Shown here piece by piece: positions 29,273-40,823 of a stretch of DNA of 64,000 nt (position 1 is the stretch's first letter; the number at the start of each line of letters is the position of its first letter). The notes under the pieces were generated by a model. That model ran no database searches and had not been told where the DNA came from. It saw only the letters and a program-made list of their open reading frames with translations. A program made the translations under genes and the position numbers. This stretch comes from Denticeps clupeoides (taxonomy: Eukaryota > Chordata > Actinopteri > Clupeiformes > Denticipitidae): the NCBI RefSeq assembly GCF_900700375.1, contig NC_041723.1, positions 14,348,263-14,412,262 on the forward strand, read 5' to 3'.

Positions 29273-31661
29273 TGTGTGTCAGCAGGACGCAGTGCTGTTG
29301 AGGAGACAGAGGAGATTTTTAATGTCGGACAGTAACTTTAATGTAATTTCAAGCCTAAGTAACTTTAGAACACTGTCCGTATCTCTTACATACCCCAGGA
29401 CTAGGGATACAGTAGTCATTTGGAAAAAAAAAAAAATCTTCCTTATTTTTCATTGGTGAACTGTGTTTGGGTTTATGTACAGTAAGAGACATCAGCAGAC
29501 AGTCAATTAGAGAATTTGCTTAAAAACAGTTGGATATGGAACATATTGACCCATATTGAACATTCTACATGACTCGCTTTGTCATGGCATTTCTTGTATT
29601 AGCAAAATGCATTTTGTCTCAACCCTGTCTTAACAAAAATGTCGAGATAAAAATATTTGAACAAAGCACTTATGAAGCGGTATGATAAATCTATATCATC
29701 TTGTCAAAACATCATAGAATTTTATTATTACTTGGTAATGCAGTACTTTTGGAGTGAATTGGACTCCTTTAGTTTCTACTGATTGGCTTCAATGTGTAAA
29801 TTGGACATTATTTTTTTTCTCTTGTAATCTACAAATATTTATGATATGTTTCAAAAATACATTTGCACAGACTGAGTTTGTGAATCCTTAGTGTTATTTT
29901 ATTTTGCTCCCTTGTTGCTACTGTTCTATCATGGCCCCATTTTTTGAGAGATGATAGAGGTTTACCTTAATTCTTGATTGTGGGGCTGTATGTGGTTAAA
30001 TATTGGCTTGTTTACCAAGTTCTTCTCAATTGACCACATTTTGGTCATTTGGTTCATGCCCAAAGATTTTGAAAATGTTGGGTGGAATGCAATTTATTGA
30101 ACTGTGTGTATGCATAAGATTATACATTGAACCGGCATAACTCTGGCTAAAATTCGCCACTTGTTTCGCACAGGATTTCACTTTTGCACTAACAATGGGA
30201 GCAATACTGCTGCAGCTCTCTCCAGACACAGCTCTATTTCAACACCATTCTTCAACAACTTGATTTATTTAATTGCACATACAGCCATCTTTATGGTGCA
30301 CCCTGTGAAATAGTCCAAAACCTATTGTCAAGTTGTTGATCGATGATTGTCCCTCCTATAGATTTTCCCTCTACCAAAACATCATGACTGTGGATGGAGT
30401 TGGAAGTGTTGTTGAGTGACATTAAATATGGATGACGCATTAAAAGAGTCTGCCTGCATTCATTTGTCTTGAAGGACTTTCATTTAGTTTCTTTTGAAAC
30501 CTGCTGCATTTTTCTTTGCATTGATTAGCACATTTAATGTAACAATAATTTTATTCTTTTTTTTTTTCCCAAAATATCATCATTGTGGACAACTGCTGTA
30601 ATATATCTAGTTTCACTCAATTAGCATTATTGATATCTTCATTATTATATTGTGTGTATCCCGATCCGCTGTGTGACTCCCACCCCTAGTTCACTGTCTG
30701 GAATAAATTCCAACATGGGTGCAGGGCCACGGGTCAGAATGTGTCGTCATGGTGATACACGTCACAGCCTTTAACTGGTGAATGGCGACTGGGGAGAGGT
30801 GTGGGTGTGGTACCTTGATCGTTTCGAATTTGAACCCTCAGCCTCCCAGTTACATACATACACACACGCACACATTTATATAGGCTATTTAAATGGTACC
30901 ATTTGTTAACCGTAACAACGTAATTAAAAATAAGGGGTAATGTTCAGAAACGTGCTTTATACTTATGTGCCGACGAATAAATATAAAAGATGTTATTTTT
31001 GGCACCATGCTAGGGTCCAATCGTCATATGGTGGCGTGGCATGGTACTCCAGTGAAGTAGGGGTGGGGAGGTAGTAGTCTAGTGGGTAAAACACTCGCCT
31101 ATGAACCAGAAGACCCAGGTTCAAATCCCACTTACTACCATTGTGTCCCTGAGCAAGACACATAACCCTGAGTGTCTCCAGTGGGGACTGTCCCTGTAAC
31201 TACTGATTGTAAGTCGCTCTGAATAAGGGCGTCTGATAAATGCTGTAAATGTAAAGTCTCTGGTTGGCTCCTAAAGGAATTATTAAGATTAAAAAAAAAT
31301 TGTACTAACGGGTGGCCAGCGAGTGAAATATTTACAGACGGGGTTTTGGCTCAGTTCCTAGGAGTATTTATTTTCGGATAACGTAGCACAACTCGGCCGA
31401 ACACCTGCACAAATACCGGAAGTGAGAAGGAAAAAAAAAAGTTTAATCACAAACAGTGTCGCAGCTCCCTGAAGACGACAACTTCCAAAAAGCGAAGTTA
31501 AAATGCCCCGGGACGCGCTTAGCCTCCTTGCCATCCTATGGCAAGCCATCCGGGCCAATAACGCGATTTAAAAATGATCGCACGGAGGGTTTGCCGTGTA
31601 ATCCTGCCCCGTAATCATGTGACGCCGGACGCGCGAGTCCAGGGGCGAAAAGGTCACGACC
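29273..31661. other. got2 3' region and intergenic DNA
   Basis: AT-rich sequence following the got2 stop codon, with ATTAAA and AATAAA-like hexamers near 30421, 30441 and 30702, so the 3' UTR could be over 1 kb. A family A SINE is at 31060-31256. No supported exon is seen until 31662. Confidence 0.5.
31060..31256 (+). repeat. tRNA-derived SINE copy, family A, sense orientation
   Basis: This copy reads forward. The head GGTAGTAGTCTAGTGGGTAA fits a pol III A box and GGTTCAAATCC at about 31119 fits a B box. The tail GTAAGTCGCTCTGAATAAGG through 'GATAAATGCTGTAAATGTAA' resembles the 3' end of fish L2-type LINEs. It shows the polarity of the other four copies. Confidence 0.8.
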
Positions 31662-33629
31662 ATGAGCAGCGCGTTTAAAAACTGCAAGACCCTGATGGTG
31701 ACCGGCGCCAGTCGCGGTCTCGGCCTGCAGATGGTCGAGAGCCTGGCGACGGGCACCTGCTCCCCCGGTAAAATCATCGCGACCGCGAGAGACCCAGGCG
31801 GAGCCGCGGTAAGACTGCGTGCCAGTAACACCGGTACTACACGCACCGGACCTACACGCACCAGAACTACACGTACCGGACCTACACGCATCATGACTTC
31901 ACGCAAAGGCACTTCACGCATCAGAACGACACGCACCAGAACTACACGCACCGGCACTACACGCATCAGAACTAAACGCTCCGGCGCTACACGCACCTGC
32001 ACTACGCGCATCAGAACTACACGCACCAGAACTACACGTACCGGACCTACACGCACCATAACGACACGCACCGGAACTACACGCTCCGGCGCTACACGCA
32101 GCGGCACTACACGCACCAGAACGACACGCACCGGACCTACACGCACCAGAACTACACGCACCGGACCTACACGCATCAGAACTACACGTACCGGACCTAC
32201 ACGCATCAGAACTACACGCATCAGAACTACACGCACCATAACAACAGAATTACACGCACCGACACTACACGCACCAGCACTACACGCAGAGACTTCTTTA
32301 CTGGCGCTTCTGCTTTACAGGCTTTGCGGCGTCTGGCGGAAAAATTCCCCAACCTGCATATCGTGGCGCTTGGTAGGTACCGGTGTTCAGACTATTTAAT
32401 AGTCTCTTTATTAGAGGCAAAAGGAACAATAATACCCGGCTCCTTATCCAGGGCCACTTATAATCAGTCCAATGTATCCACATTTATATATTTTTTATAT
32501 TTTTACTGTGTTTAAACACAAAAAAATACTGAGTTTTTGTGACATATGGTTTGAGTTTAATCCGGAGAAAATTTGATTCATTCTTCAAAGGTGACCGGGA
32601 ATCTTTCATCTATCCCAGTTCAAAATACACCAACAGAACCCAAACCATGACATGGAGCCAGTGCTCCCAGTTACAGGATTTTGGCATTAATGACCGTGCA
32701 TAGAATAGATTATGAGAAGTTTAGTTTCGTTTATTTTCATATAGTTTATTTATGATTAATTTAGGGTGTAACGCTTTGCCTTTTTTTCCAGATGTTGTAA
32801 GTCAGGAGAGCATAGAAAAGGCTGCGCAGGAGGTTGACCAACTGGTCCGGGAAGACGGCCTCAGCTGTCTAATTAATAATGCTGGCATCAATGTGGTGGC
32901 CAACTTTGAGACGGTCACCGCCGAGAAGATGCTGGAGAACTTCCACACCAACGCAGTGGCTCCTCTCATGATCACCAAAGCGTTCCTTCCTCTGCTGAAG
33001 CGCGCGGCTGCCAGGGGGACAGGAATGGGTGTCCACCGGGCAGCTGTCATCAACATGACGTCTCTGCTGGGCTCAGTCGAGCTCAACTGGGGTGAACGGG
33101 CCAACAGCTTCAAATGGTACCCATATAGGACATCTAAGGTACTATACTTCATATACTCCATATAGCTCCATAACCATAGCATGCAATTATGGAACTGTTT
33201 GACATTTTTTGGACATTTTATTGATGTGATTCTGTGTTAAGAGTGCTCTGAACATGGTGACAAGGTGCATGGCTGTGGACATGGAGGCTGATGGGATCCT
33301 GTGCATGGCCCTGCACCCAGGATGGGTTCGCACTGACATGGGTGGGCCACAGGTAAACTCTCATTATTCATAATGCTCGATAAGATCCTGAGGGGCAAAA
33401 GAAGCATTGTGGGTGAAATCGATGTGGATATATAGGTGAGATTTCCGGAATTGAACAAATAAACACAAAATTGTACTTGCATTAATCTGTTTTTGGTTAA
33501 CATTTCTGTTTTTAGGCCCCGTTAAGTGCAGAGGAGAGTATCTCATCAGTCCTGTCAGTGATTGGTGGATTGAGCGAAAAGGATCATGGGTCATTCCTGC
33601 ACTACACAGGGGAGCCATTGCCCTGGTGA
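31662..33629 (+). CDS. C-factor/sniffer-like short-chain dehydrogenase, five exons
   Basis: A classical short-chain dehydrogenase/reductase, likely NAD(P)H-dependent and cytosolic; substrate unknown. Exons are 31662-31808, 32321-32372, 32792-33138, 33242-33352 and 33516-33629, giving 256 residues. The cofactor motif TGASRGLG is at residues 14-21, NNAG follows in exon 3 (CLINNAGI), the catalytic serine is in NMTSLLGS and the YxxxK pair is in YRTSK at the end of exon 3. [11 protein letters not shown] is the usual segment after the active site. The overall pattern ([19 protein letters not shown]) matches the vertebrate C-factor-like group related to Drosophila sniffer and bacterial CsgA. Intron 1 is almost wholly a 15-bp minisatellite; excluding it gives [19 protein letters not shown], which fits the family, so it is spliced out. 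ATTAAA at 33748 and AATAAA at 33816 may end the transcript. Confidence 0.9.
31837..32290. repeat. 15-bp minisatellite filling intron 1 of the dehydrogenase gene
   Basis: About 29-30 units of consensus CTACACGCACCGGAC or CTACACGCACCAGAA. The first 27 units, 31837 to 32241, keep an exact 15-base register with only substitutions; a partial unit then breaks the register near 32242-32250. Because the period is a multiple of three, the array is open in long frames on both strands, including the frame of exon 1. It sits between a good donor (GCG|GTAAGA at 31809) and acceptor (TTTACAG|GC at 32320). Confidence 0.95.
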
Positions 33630-33815
33630 TCTGGTTATTTGTCCATGCACTTAGTTTAATCAGGTTGTTTTCTTTTGCTTCTGTATTTATTGTACAAATA
33701 GAGTGTAATAAGCATGTTATGATAATGCAACTTGTGCTTCTTGTTGAATTAAAGTGACCTCGTCTCAGCAATAATTCATGCAGAAGTGATCACTTACGGG
33801 TCATAAAGCCTTCAC

Positions 33816-33821
33816 AATAAA
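33816..33821 (+). terminator. Probable polyadenylation signal of the dehydrogenase gene
   Basis: AATAAA lies 187 bases after the stop codon. An ATTAAA at 33748-33753 is an alternative. Confidence 0.45.
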
Positions 33822-33890
33822 AGACCTCAGATCTTAATGAATTTTCATATCTGTTAGATAGTAAGACATATTGTACTCTAGGCAAATGTG

Positions 33891-34859
33891 TACATTCGTG
33901 GCCAGAGGTTTTGAGATTGACACAAATGCTGTTTTTCTCGGCACTTGTGTCATATACTCAGCAGTTTGCTGCTCCAGCGTTTTTAGATCTTTTTGTCAGT
34001 TGTTTCTGTGTTGTATTGAAGTATAATTTCCAGCATTTTATACGTTTCAAAAGCTTTTATCGAGTCCTGGCATGCTGTCAATCAACATCTGGGCCAAATC
34101 CTGACCGATGGCAACCAATTCCTTCATAATCAGTGGAGTTTGTCAGAATTTGTGGGTTTTTGTTTGTCCACCCGCCTCTTGAGGATTTCGGGGAGTTTCC
34201 TGGCCATGGATCCAAAATTTCAATGTTTGTTCCCTGTGCCAGGACTCCATCATGCTGGAAAAGGCATTGTTGTTCATCAAACTGTTCTTGGATGGTTGAG
34301 AGAAGTTGCTGTCGGAGGGTACCATACTTTATTCATGGCTGTGTTTTATGGCATAATTGTCAGTGAGCCTACTTTGGATGAGAAGCCGCCCCACACATGA
34401 AAGGTGTCAGGATGCTTTACTGTTGGCACAAGACAGGACTGATGGTAGCGCTCAGCTTTTCTTCTCTGGAGGTTTCCAGACAACCCAAACAATCGGAAAG
34501 GGGGCATCATCTGAGAAAATGACTTTACTCCGGTCCTCAGCAGTCCAATCCCTGTACTTTTGTCTGCTATTCTAACTCGGCATGACAAAATGATCTCCAG
34601 CCTTGTGCTCCTCAACACTCTCACTTGTGTTCAGAAGAGGATCGCTGGAATGATCTCAGCAGGTCCTTTTGTGGCAGGGCTGAAATGCAGGGGAAATGTT
34701 TTTCTGGGATTCATTTCATTTTCATGGCAAAGAGGGACTTTGCAGTTCATCTGATCACTCTTCATAACATTCTGGAGTTTATGCAAATGACCATAATAAA
34801 AACGGACTTTGTGAAAACCAGTATTTGTGTCATTCTCAAAACCTTTGGCCATGACTGTA
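33891..34859 (-). mobile_element. Tc1-like DNA transposon, internally deleted
   Basis: Terminal inverted repeats of about 37 bases lie at 33891-33927 and 34823-34859, with about five mismatches; both ends include the TA target. The inner ends read CACAAAT and ATTTGTGTCATTCTCAAAAC, a Tc1-like end common in fish genomes. On the minus strand transposase remnants can be read: FSQMMPPFRLFG followed by RRKAERYHQSCL and VKHPDTFHVWGGFSSK, which match the middle of Tc1 DDE transposases. At 969 bases it is shorter than a full Tc1 (1.3-1.6 kb), lacks the DNA-binding amino half and has stops, so it is dead. It lies between two plus-strand genes. Confidence 0.85.
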
Positions 34860-35399
34860 TTTTCACTGGGCACCTGTCTAATCTCTGAACCTGTGGGCAG
34901 ATTAGCTTTAGATAGCAGGAGTTTTGCAGATGGTGCCATTTGTTCACATCATGTGCAGTGTAATCAGGATGAGCAGAGGCGTCTCCAACCAATTGTATTA
35001 AAAACTGCTCTGACTGGTTCTTCTGTGCACATGCCGGGTCAGGTGAGCGATGTCGTGTGTTTCAGGAGAGGAGTCAGGGCTAAAAGGACAGTAACTGTAA
35101 CAGGTAATGAATGTTTCTTTACATTAACACATTATAATTACCAGAAATCAAATGTTGTATCTTTGATCTTTTCTGGTTGATTCTGGTTATTTTAATGATT
35201 GTAATAAATGTAATTCATCATAGTACATACCTGTGGATGGACGTAACAGTAAGTCATTTTTAATCAGACTTTTTAACCTGTAGAAGGTCAAGTCTCCATG
35301 GCGGCATACACTTGAAAGCATACAGAAGATGTAGATATCAGGAACTGAAAAAAAAAACGAACCCCCCAGAGGATAAACCTTATATAACCTGCCGAGATA
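34860..35399. other. Gene-free gap before the synaptotagmin-like gene
   Basis: No repeat with clear ends and no supported exon is seen. The last 200 bases should hold the promoter and 5' UTR of the following gene, but no clear core motif is visible. Confidence 0.4.
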
Positions 35400-37501
35400 A
35401 TGCCGACTTTCAGCGAAGCTCTGAGATTGTCCATTTGGGATGTACGTCTGCCCTTCCCTGATGAAGTGAAGTATGTCATTTTGGCCATTTCCATCCTTAT
35501 CGTTTTTATTGCTCTCGCAATACTTATCTGGCAAGTTTGCAACTACTGCAGCCAAACTTCACAATCGAAGAAAAAAGGTAAAGTACCAAAAGAACAGCAC
35601 CAGAGACAATATTTGCCGAATGTATACTGTATTTTATTTTAAATTTGATCACTTAAACAAAACTACAATGTAAATAAGGGTTGTCTTAGGAAAACATAAA
35701 TTTCTCATTATTATAGCGCTTTCTGACCAAATTAAATTGCAGTTAGCAACTCGGCAGCCGAGGGGAGAAATGCGAAAAGCCGGATCTTCATTGCAGACGG
35801 CCAGAGCCCGGATTTGAAGGTGAGCGGTTCTCGCCATGGTCTTCAGTACTCAGCCGGGTACAGGCATTTTCTGGCTCATCTTGAACTTGACTTTAAACCT
35901 GGAATGCAACTCCTTAAAATCTACTCTTGCAATGAAACAACGTTCCTTCAGTCTAGTCCTTTCTCGGGGAAATTGGTGCAAATGTCTGAAATAATTGATC
36001 AGCGTGGCCCTGTTGTCCTTTGCCCTCGGGTTGTAGAAGTAAGCCGTGTGTAGGAAATGGGTCAGAGATGATCCTTCTTCAAATACGCACACGCCCACAG
36101 ACATGCTCCCCCTTTGCTCAGGAGGAGCGGCCCTGTGAAGAACTAGGCAGGCTGAGCCGCTACCTGTCTGCAGACTCCTCGCTCTCGGACCTGGGTGGCA
36201 GCCTGGACAGCCTCCTTGACCAGGAGGAGGAGAAGCAGGTGAAGGGCTCCCTGCGCTTCACGCTGTACTACGACCGGTCCGAGTCTCGGCTGGTGGTGAC
36301 GGTGTCGGAAGCCCAGGGCCTGCCGCTGCGCGACTTCAGCCACAGCGTGGACCCGTTCGTGATGATCCGGCTGCTGTGGTCCGGAGGGGGTGAGAGAGAG
36401 CGGTCTGGCGTCCCGCTGCAGTGCGTGATCCACGAGTGGCAGACTCGGGTGGTGAAGGACAGCAGCAGCCCCCTGTTCGGGGACCAGTTCTCCTGCATAC
36501 TGGAGGAAAAGGAGGTTCCTTACGTCACCGTTAGACTGGAGGTGTGGAAAGCAAGAGAACATTCAGATTGATTCATAATCGCATCACTTTGCAGGATGTG
36601 AATGGGTTTGTGATCCTCCCCTGTTTCATACAGGTCCAGGACTACGATAAGTACTCCAGGCACGGTATATTAGGAGAAGCTCGAACCAGTTTGAGAGGTC
36701 TGAAAATCTCCTATCCGACAGAAATACTGCAAGATCTTCAACAACCCAAGAAAGTCAGAGACCAATGCTTGATGAACCTCTCGAGCACCTTTCATATTTT
36801 CTAGCTAAAAATGCTAGTTCATTCATTATCATTGGTTAATCATGTCTTGTGTTTGTGCAGGACCTTGTGGGGGAGGTTCTCATTTCTCTCAAGTACCTGC
36901 CAACGTCTCACAGGCTAGAAGTGGGTCTTCTGAAGATTAGGACTATTTCAAAATTCTGTAAAGCTGACAGAGGTACGGTCGATACGGTTGGCAAAACAAT
37001 ACACTTAATCTAAATAGTGTAAAGCCCCATGGGCAACTATTCATTAGTTATTTTCTGAAAATCAGCCCACTGATTTTGATTGTTTAAGCAATCATTACCC
37101 GTCAATGTACATGAAGTTTAATAGTTTCTTGATGTGATACTTGATAATTTTTTTGTATATATATAATTCAAATCTACCTGTTCCCTATCACAGTGCTCTA
37201 TGCCAGAACCTATGTTCTTTGCAACCAGAGTAAGCTCCGGCATCAGAACACCACAACGAAGACTCGTTGGGAGGTGACTGTCTTTAATGAGGTCATGGTC
37301 TTCATGCTGCCCAGCTCCCAGATAATGGACTGCTCCGTTGTGGTCACTGTATATGAGATTCGTGCTGAGAAGAAGTCCACCAAGCACTTGATTGGAAGGG
37401 TGGCCTTTGGAAAAAACATAACTTCAGAGGATGAACACTGGAGTCTGATGATGCACTCACTGCGACAGCCTATCGCCAAGTGGCATCTCATGTACGTCTG
37501 A
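35400..37501 (+). CDS. Synaptotagmin-type membrane protein with two C2 domains
   Basis: Exons are 35400-35577, 35743-35819, 36122-36541, 36634-36753, 36861-36972 and 37194-37501; phases agree and give 404 residues. A hydrophobic segment at about residues 25-46 (VILAISILIVFIALAILIW) is a single membrane anchor after a short head, followed by a basic linker, the synaptotagmin layout. C2A spans about residues 120-250 and keeps acidic loop residues (RDFSHSVDPF and DYDKYSRHGILGE). C2B spans about 266-404 and opens with VGEVLISLKYLP, but its loops (SKFCKADRVLYART and YEIRAEKKSTKHLIG) lack the usual aspartates. The end, SLRQPIAKWHLM, matches the family's WHxL finish. It likely acts in calcium- or lipid-dependent vesicle traffic. 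I cannot match it to a mammalian synaptotagmin number; a fish-retained member is possible. Exon 2 is short and the least certain. Confidence 0.8.
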
Positions 37502-38753
37502 CAGCATCTTTTGGTCATGCAATTGACTTTGGCGGTAGTGTAGAGGTCCAGAACCGATACCAACCAGATATATACCACAAATCCCCCTGTTACAGTTCCT
37601 CACGCGTCCCTTAAGTCACGAGTAACAACACACATCGTATCTTCAGAGAGACCCTAGTGTCACTAGAGAATGTAAGTGAAGAAATGGACCATATCCTGAG
37701 GTTTCAGGAAAGTTCTATTGCATCCTTAGTGCCAGGATGTTTGCTTGTGTTTATCAGGAAACAGAGGGATGTCTTGTTTGAGTGTCATTAATGCCTTCAG
37801 GCTGAGGTAAAAAGTATGGAGGATCACCACAGAAGGAAAGAGCATGCTCCAGTTCCAAAGTGGACAAGGGAAGTAAACCAAGTTACATCTTTTTTTTTTA
37901 CCTTTAATGGATATATTCTAGATTATACAGTATATCTGAAGGACCATGCTGGTTTAAGCAATGTAGTCCCTGTGTCCACTAGATGTCCCTGTGCGACCTC
38001 ATAAACACATTACGCTGAGCCATTTAAGCCATTTAATTGTACCTTTAATTATATCTGTTTGTGAAACGGCCACTTCTTCATGATGAAATCCACACAACTT
38101 GTCCAAGTCAAAACATGGATTCCCCTATTCTTGTCCTTCTTGGACGATCCAGTTGTTTATCCATAATTTCTTCTGAGACTGCTTCTCACACGGAAAATGA
38201 AGATGAGGATCAACAACACATCATTAGATGCAACGAACTGTGATGTGATCATGTGACCACAGCATTACCTGAAGCTCCGGACTCAACAGAACAGCAAATT
38301 CACGGTGCGCAGGGCCAGATGGCACTGCTGAGTTGCTACTGTAGACAAGCACTATGCTTTGTGTATGACTGCAGCCCAGACACCAGATATAAATGGGCTT
38401 TTTGGGGAGACTAGAACAGTCTTTATTGTCACTGTTGCAGGAACAATGAACAACAGTGTGCTAGCGCTTCTTCCAGGCAGCATAATAATTAAGGACGTGA
38501 AATGAAACGAAGAATTTGTAAATATAAAGAAAAAAAGACAGAACACCTATGAACAATACAGTGGTCGATCCTGTTTTCATTCAGATGTCTGTGGAGGTCA
38601 AAGAATAAAGAGTGAGAAAGTCCGCCATGAGGCCTTGAAAACAAGACTCCTCCTCATGCTGCTGCTTGGAAGATTCCACATTCTTCAGCCTTCACAGCTG
38701 CGGAAAGGGCACAGAGGGGCAGCGGGCCCGCCATCTAACATCCCCCAGTCACC

Positions 38754-39740
38754 TTTACTTTACTTTACTTTACTTTATTTGGCAGACGCTTTTATCCAAA
38801 GCGACTTACAATGGGAAGACACCAGCAATTCTCGTTCGATTTCTATAGAATATCAAGTATACAAACTAAGAGCCCTGATAAGGCTTAGACTTGTCATTGA
38901 AGAACATGCTCGGAGAGTGTTGGGTGCTAGACTAAGAAAAATTATAATGTATTTATACATTTTGTATTTGTTTGTTAAATGTGTATGCATGTGTATGTGT
39001 TAAATTTGTCTGTAATATTTTTGGAATAAGAGGGTTTTCACCTTCTTCTTAAAAGTGGTGATAGTCTCGGCTAGTCGTGTGGAGGAGGGTAGGTTGTTCC
39101 ACCAGCCAGGGACAACAACGGAGAACAGACATGATTGGAATCGGAGACCCCGTGAAGAAGGAATTTTTAGTCTCCTTTCGTTTGCCGATCTGAGAGAGCG
39201 TGTAGGAGTGTATCTAGGTAGTAGTGTGTTGATGTAGGAGGGCGCAGTTCCATTTACAGCCCTGTAGGCAAGCATCAAGGATTTGAACTCAATGCGAGCA
39301 GCTACCGGGAGCCAGTGGAGGGAGGTAAGGAGAGGTGTAACATGGGTGTATTTTGGCTGATTGAAGATGAGGCGGGCTGCCATATTTTGGACCATCTGGA
39401 GTGGTTTTATGGTGACTGCAGAGGCTCCAGCCAGGAGAGAGTTACAGTAGTCGAGTTTGGAGATGACCATTGCCTGGACGAGGAGCTGCGTAGCCTGTTG
39501 TGAGAGAAAAGGCCGAATCTTGCGAATGTTGTAGAGAGTGAACCTGCAGGATCTGGAGATCGCAGCAACATGATGGTTCAAACTCAGTTTGTTATCTATC
39601 CAAACCCCAAGGCTTTTTGCAGATGCCGTGGGTGTTAACAATAGCGATCCAATTTGAATTGAAAGGTTTTGCTGAGGAGAATTGTTGCCCGGAAAGATCA
39701 GAATCTCGGTTTTGGATAGGTTGAGTTGGAGGTGTCACCT
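38754..39740 (-). mobile_element. L2-like LINE, 5'-truncated, with open reverse-transcriptase tail
   Basis: The minus strand encodes the carboxyl end of an L2/CR1-group reverse transcriptase, open from about 39735 down to 39000 (over 240 codons). It includes LSKTEILIFPG, SLGVWIDNKLS, SKLDYCNSLLAG, HVTPLLTSLHWLPV and the late PGWWNNLPSSTR. Below 39000 comes a 3' UTR that ends in TAAGTCGCTTTGGATAAAAG and a short AAAGT repeat tail at 38754-38780 (TTTAC on the plus strand), which is the L2-style 3' end. Everything upstream in the element (endonuclease and most of the RT) is missing. The unbroken frame suggests a fairly recent insertion. Confidence 0.85.
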
Positions 39741-40551
39741 GGATACCTGTCCACATTACGCGTGAACACAAAAACACCGATTTGGGTTTTGCTGCCGTTT
39801 TTTCGTCTAGTTGGCATTTTCGGTGTTTACTCTGCAGCAGGGATCACAAGATCCTTTTCAGCTTGATAGCGGGGAGGTTCTTTTTCAATAAAGCGCACAA
39901 TAAACGACTGACTGGCTCTGAGAATCTCTTTTATCCCCTGTTAAATGTGACTTACTGAGGTTTTTATTGCCTTTTACACATTATGAGACATCAACCAGTA
40001 TGGAGAGGTGACATGAGGAAGACAACGAGGGCGCACATCACCCTTCAAGTTATTGGATAAAAGCAAGGCTCTGGTCAAACGTAAATCTGAAATATATTCA
40101 TCCAGGAGAGAAACCACTGCTAGTTGTGAGTAAAAAAAAAAATGGTTTTGGTCTGAACATGCTGAACCATGCAACTCCCCCAGGCTATACGCCCTGGTTA
40201 AGAAGCTGGTTCTTTTGAACGCGTTGTCTTTATACTGGCAACTTCTTCATGCATACAAGTAGTCCCTCACCAAAGCTTCTATTATCATCTTTTCGGAGCT
40301 GCATAAGCTGCTCGCCGTTGTCCACTCCACAGCTACACTTCTTTTGGACTTCGAGATCCTTGTGGACTCTCACAACCGCTGCAGAATGTTTGTCAGTACT
40401 GCACAGCAGTGTCCCCACTCACATTTATCTTCTCTGTTCTTGTTCCCTTGTCTATCTGAATGTATACAACTCTCGATTGGTTACAGTTATATCTCCTACA
40501 GAGGCTCGCCCATCTTAAAACCAAATCTTCAACTCTTCTTCTACCACTTGG

Positions 40552-40823
40552 TTAAATGGTGACCAGATTTGAGCTGGTGAAATCTCTACACTTTACCGCA
40601 AGTGGGGTGCAAAAATTCCGCGTGCGCGAGGGGGGTTGTGATACTTCCATTACTGTGTGAGAGGGTGGCCAGTGGTACTTCAAGTAGCGCGAGTACGCAG
40701 AAAACCAATACTTTCCGCGAGTGGAAGTGAATAGGCATGACCGTTCTAAAAACCCGACGCAGTTTCCAGGTCTCAAACGAGGACATGTCCAGGGAGAAGA
40801 GGACATCTGGTCGCCCTAGTTAA
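40552..40823. mobile_element. Probable MITE with TTAA target duplication
   Basis: TTAA occurs at 40552-40555 and 40820-40823. Just inside them the left end reads ATGGTGACCAGAT and the right end, reversed, reads CTAGGGCGACCAGATG, an imperfect inverted repeat. The 264-base interior has no coding capacity. TTAA duplication is typical of piggyBac and Kolobok groups, but the family is not determined. Confidence 0.45.

Noticed and set aside
31119-31129. Possible tRNA gene (A and B boxes)
   Set aside because: The boxes belong to a SINE head; no cloverleaf acceptor stem can be formed and the L2-like tail follows.
31568-32239. A 223-codon open frame on the minus strand with [10 protein letters not shown]-like repeats
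   Set aside because: It is the reverse of the 15-bp minisatellite in the dehydrogenase intron and stays open because the period is a multiple of three. No start context, domain or splice structure supports a protein.
36143-36562. A 139-codon minus-strand open frame
   Set aside because: It is the shadow of the GC-rich C2A exon of the synaptotagmin-like gene.
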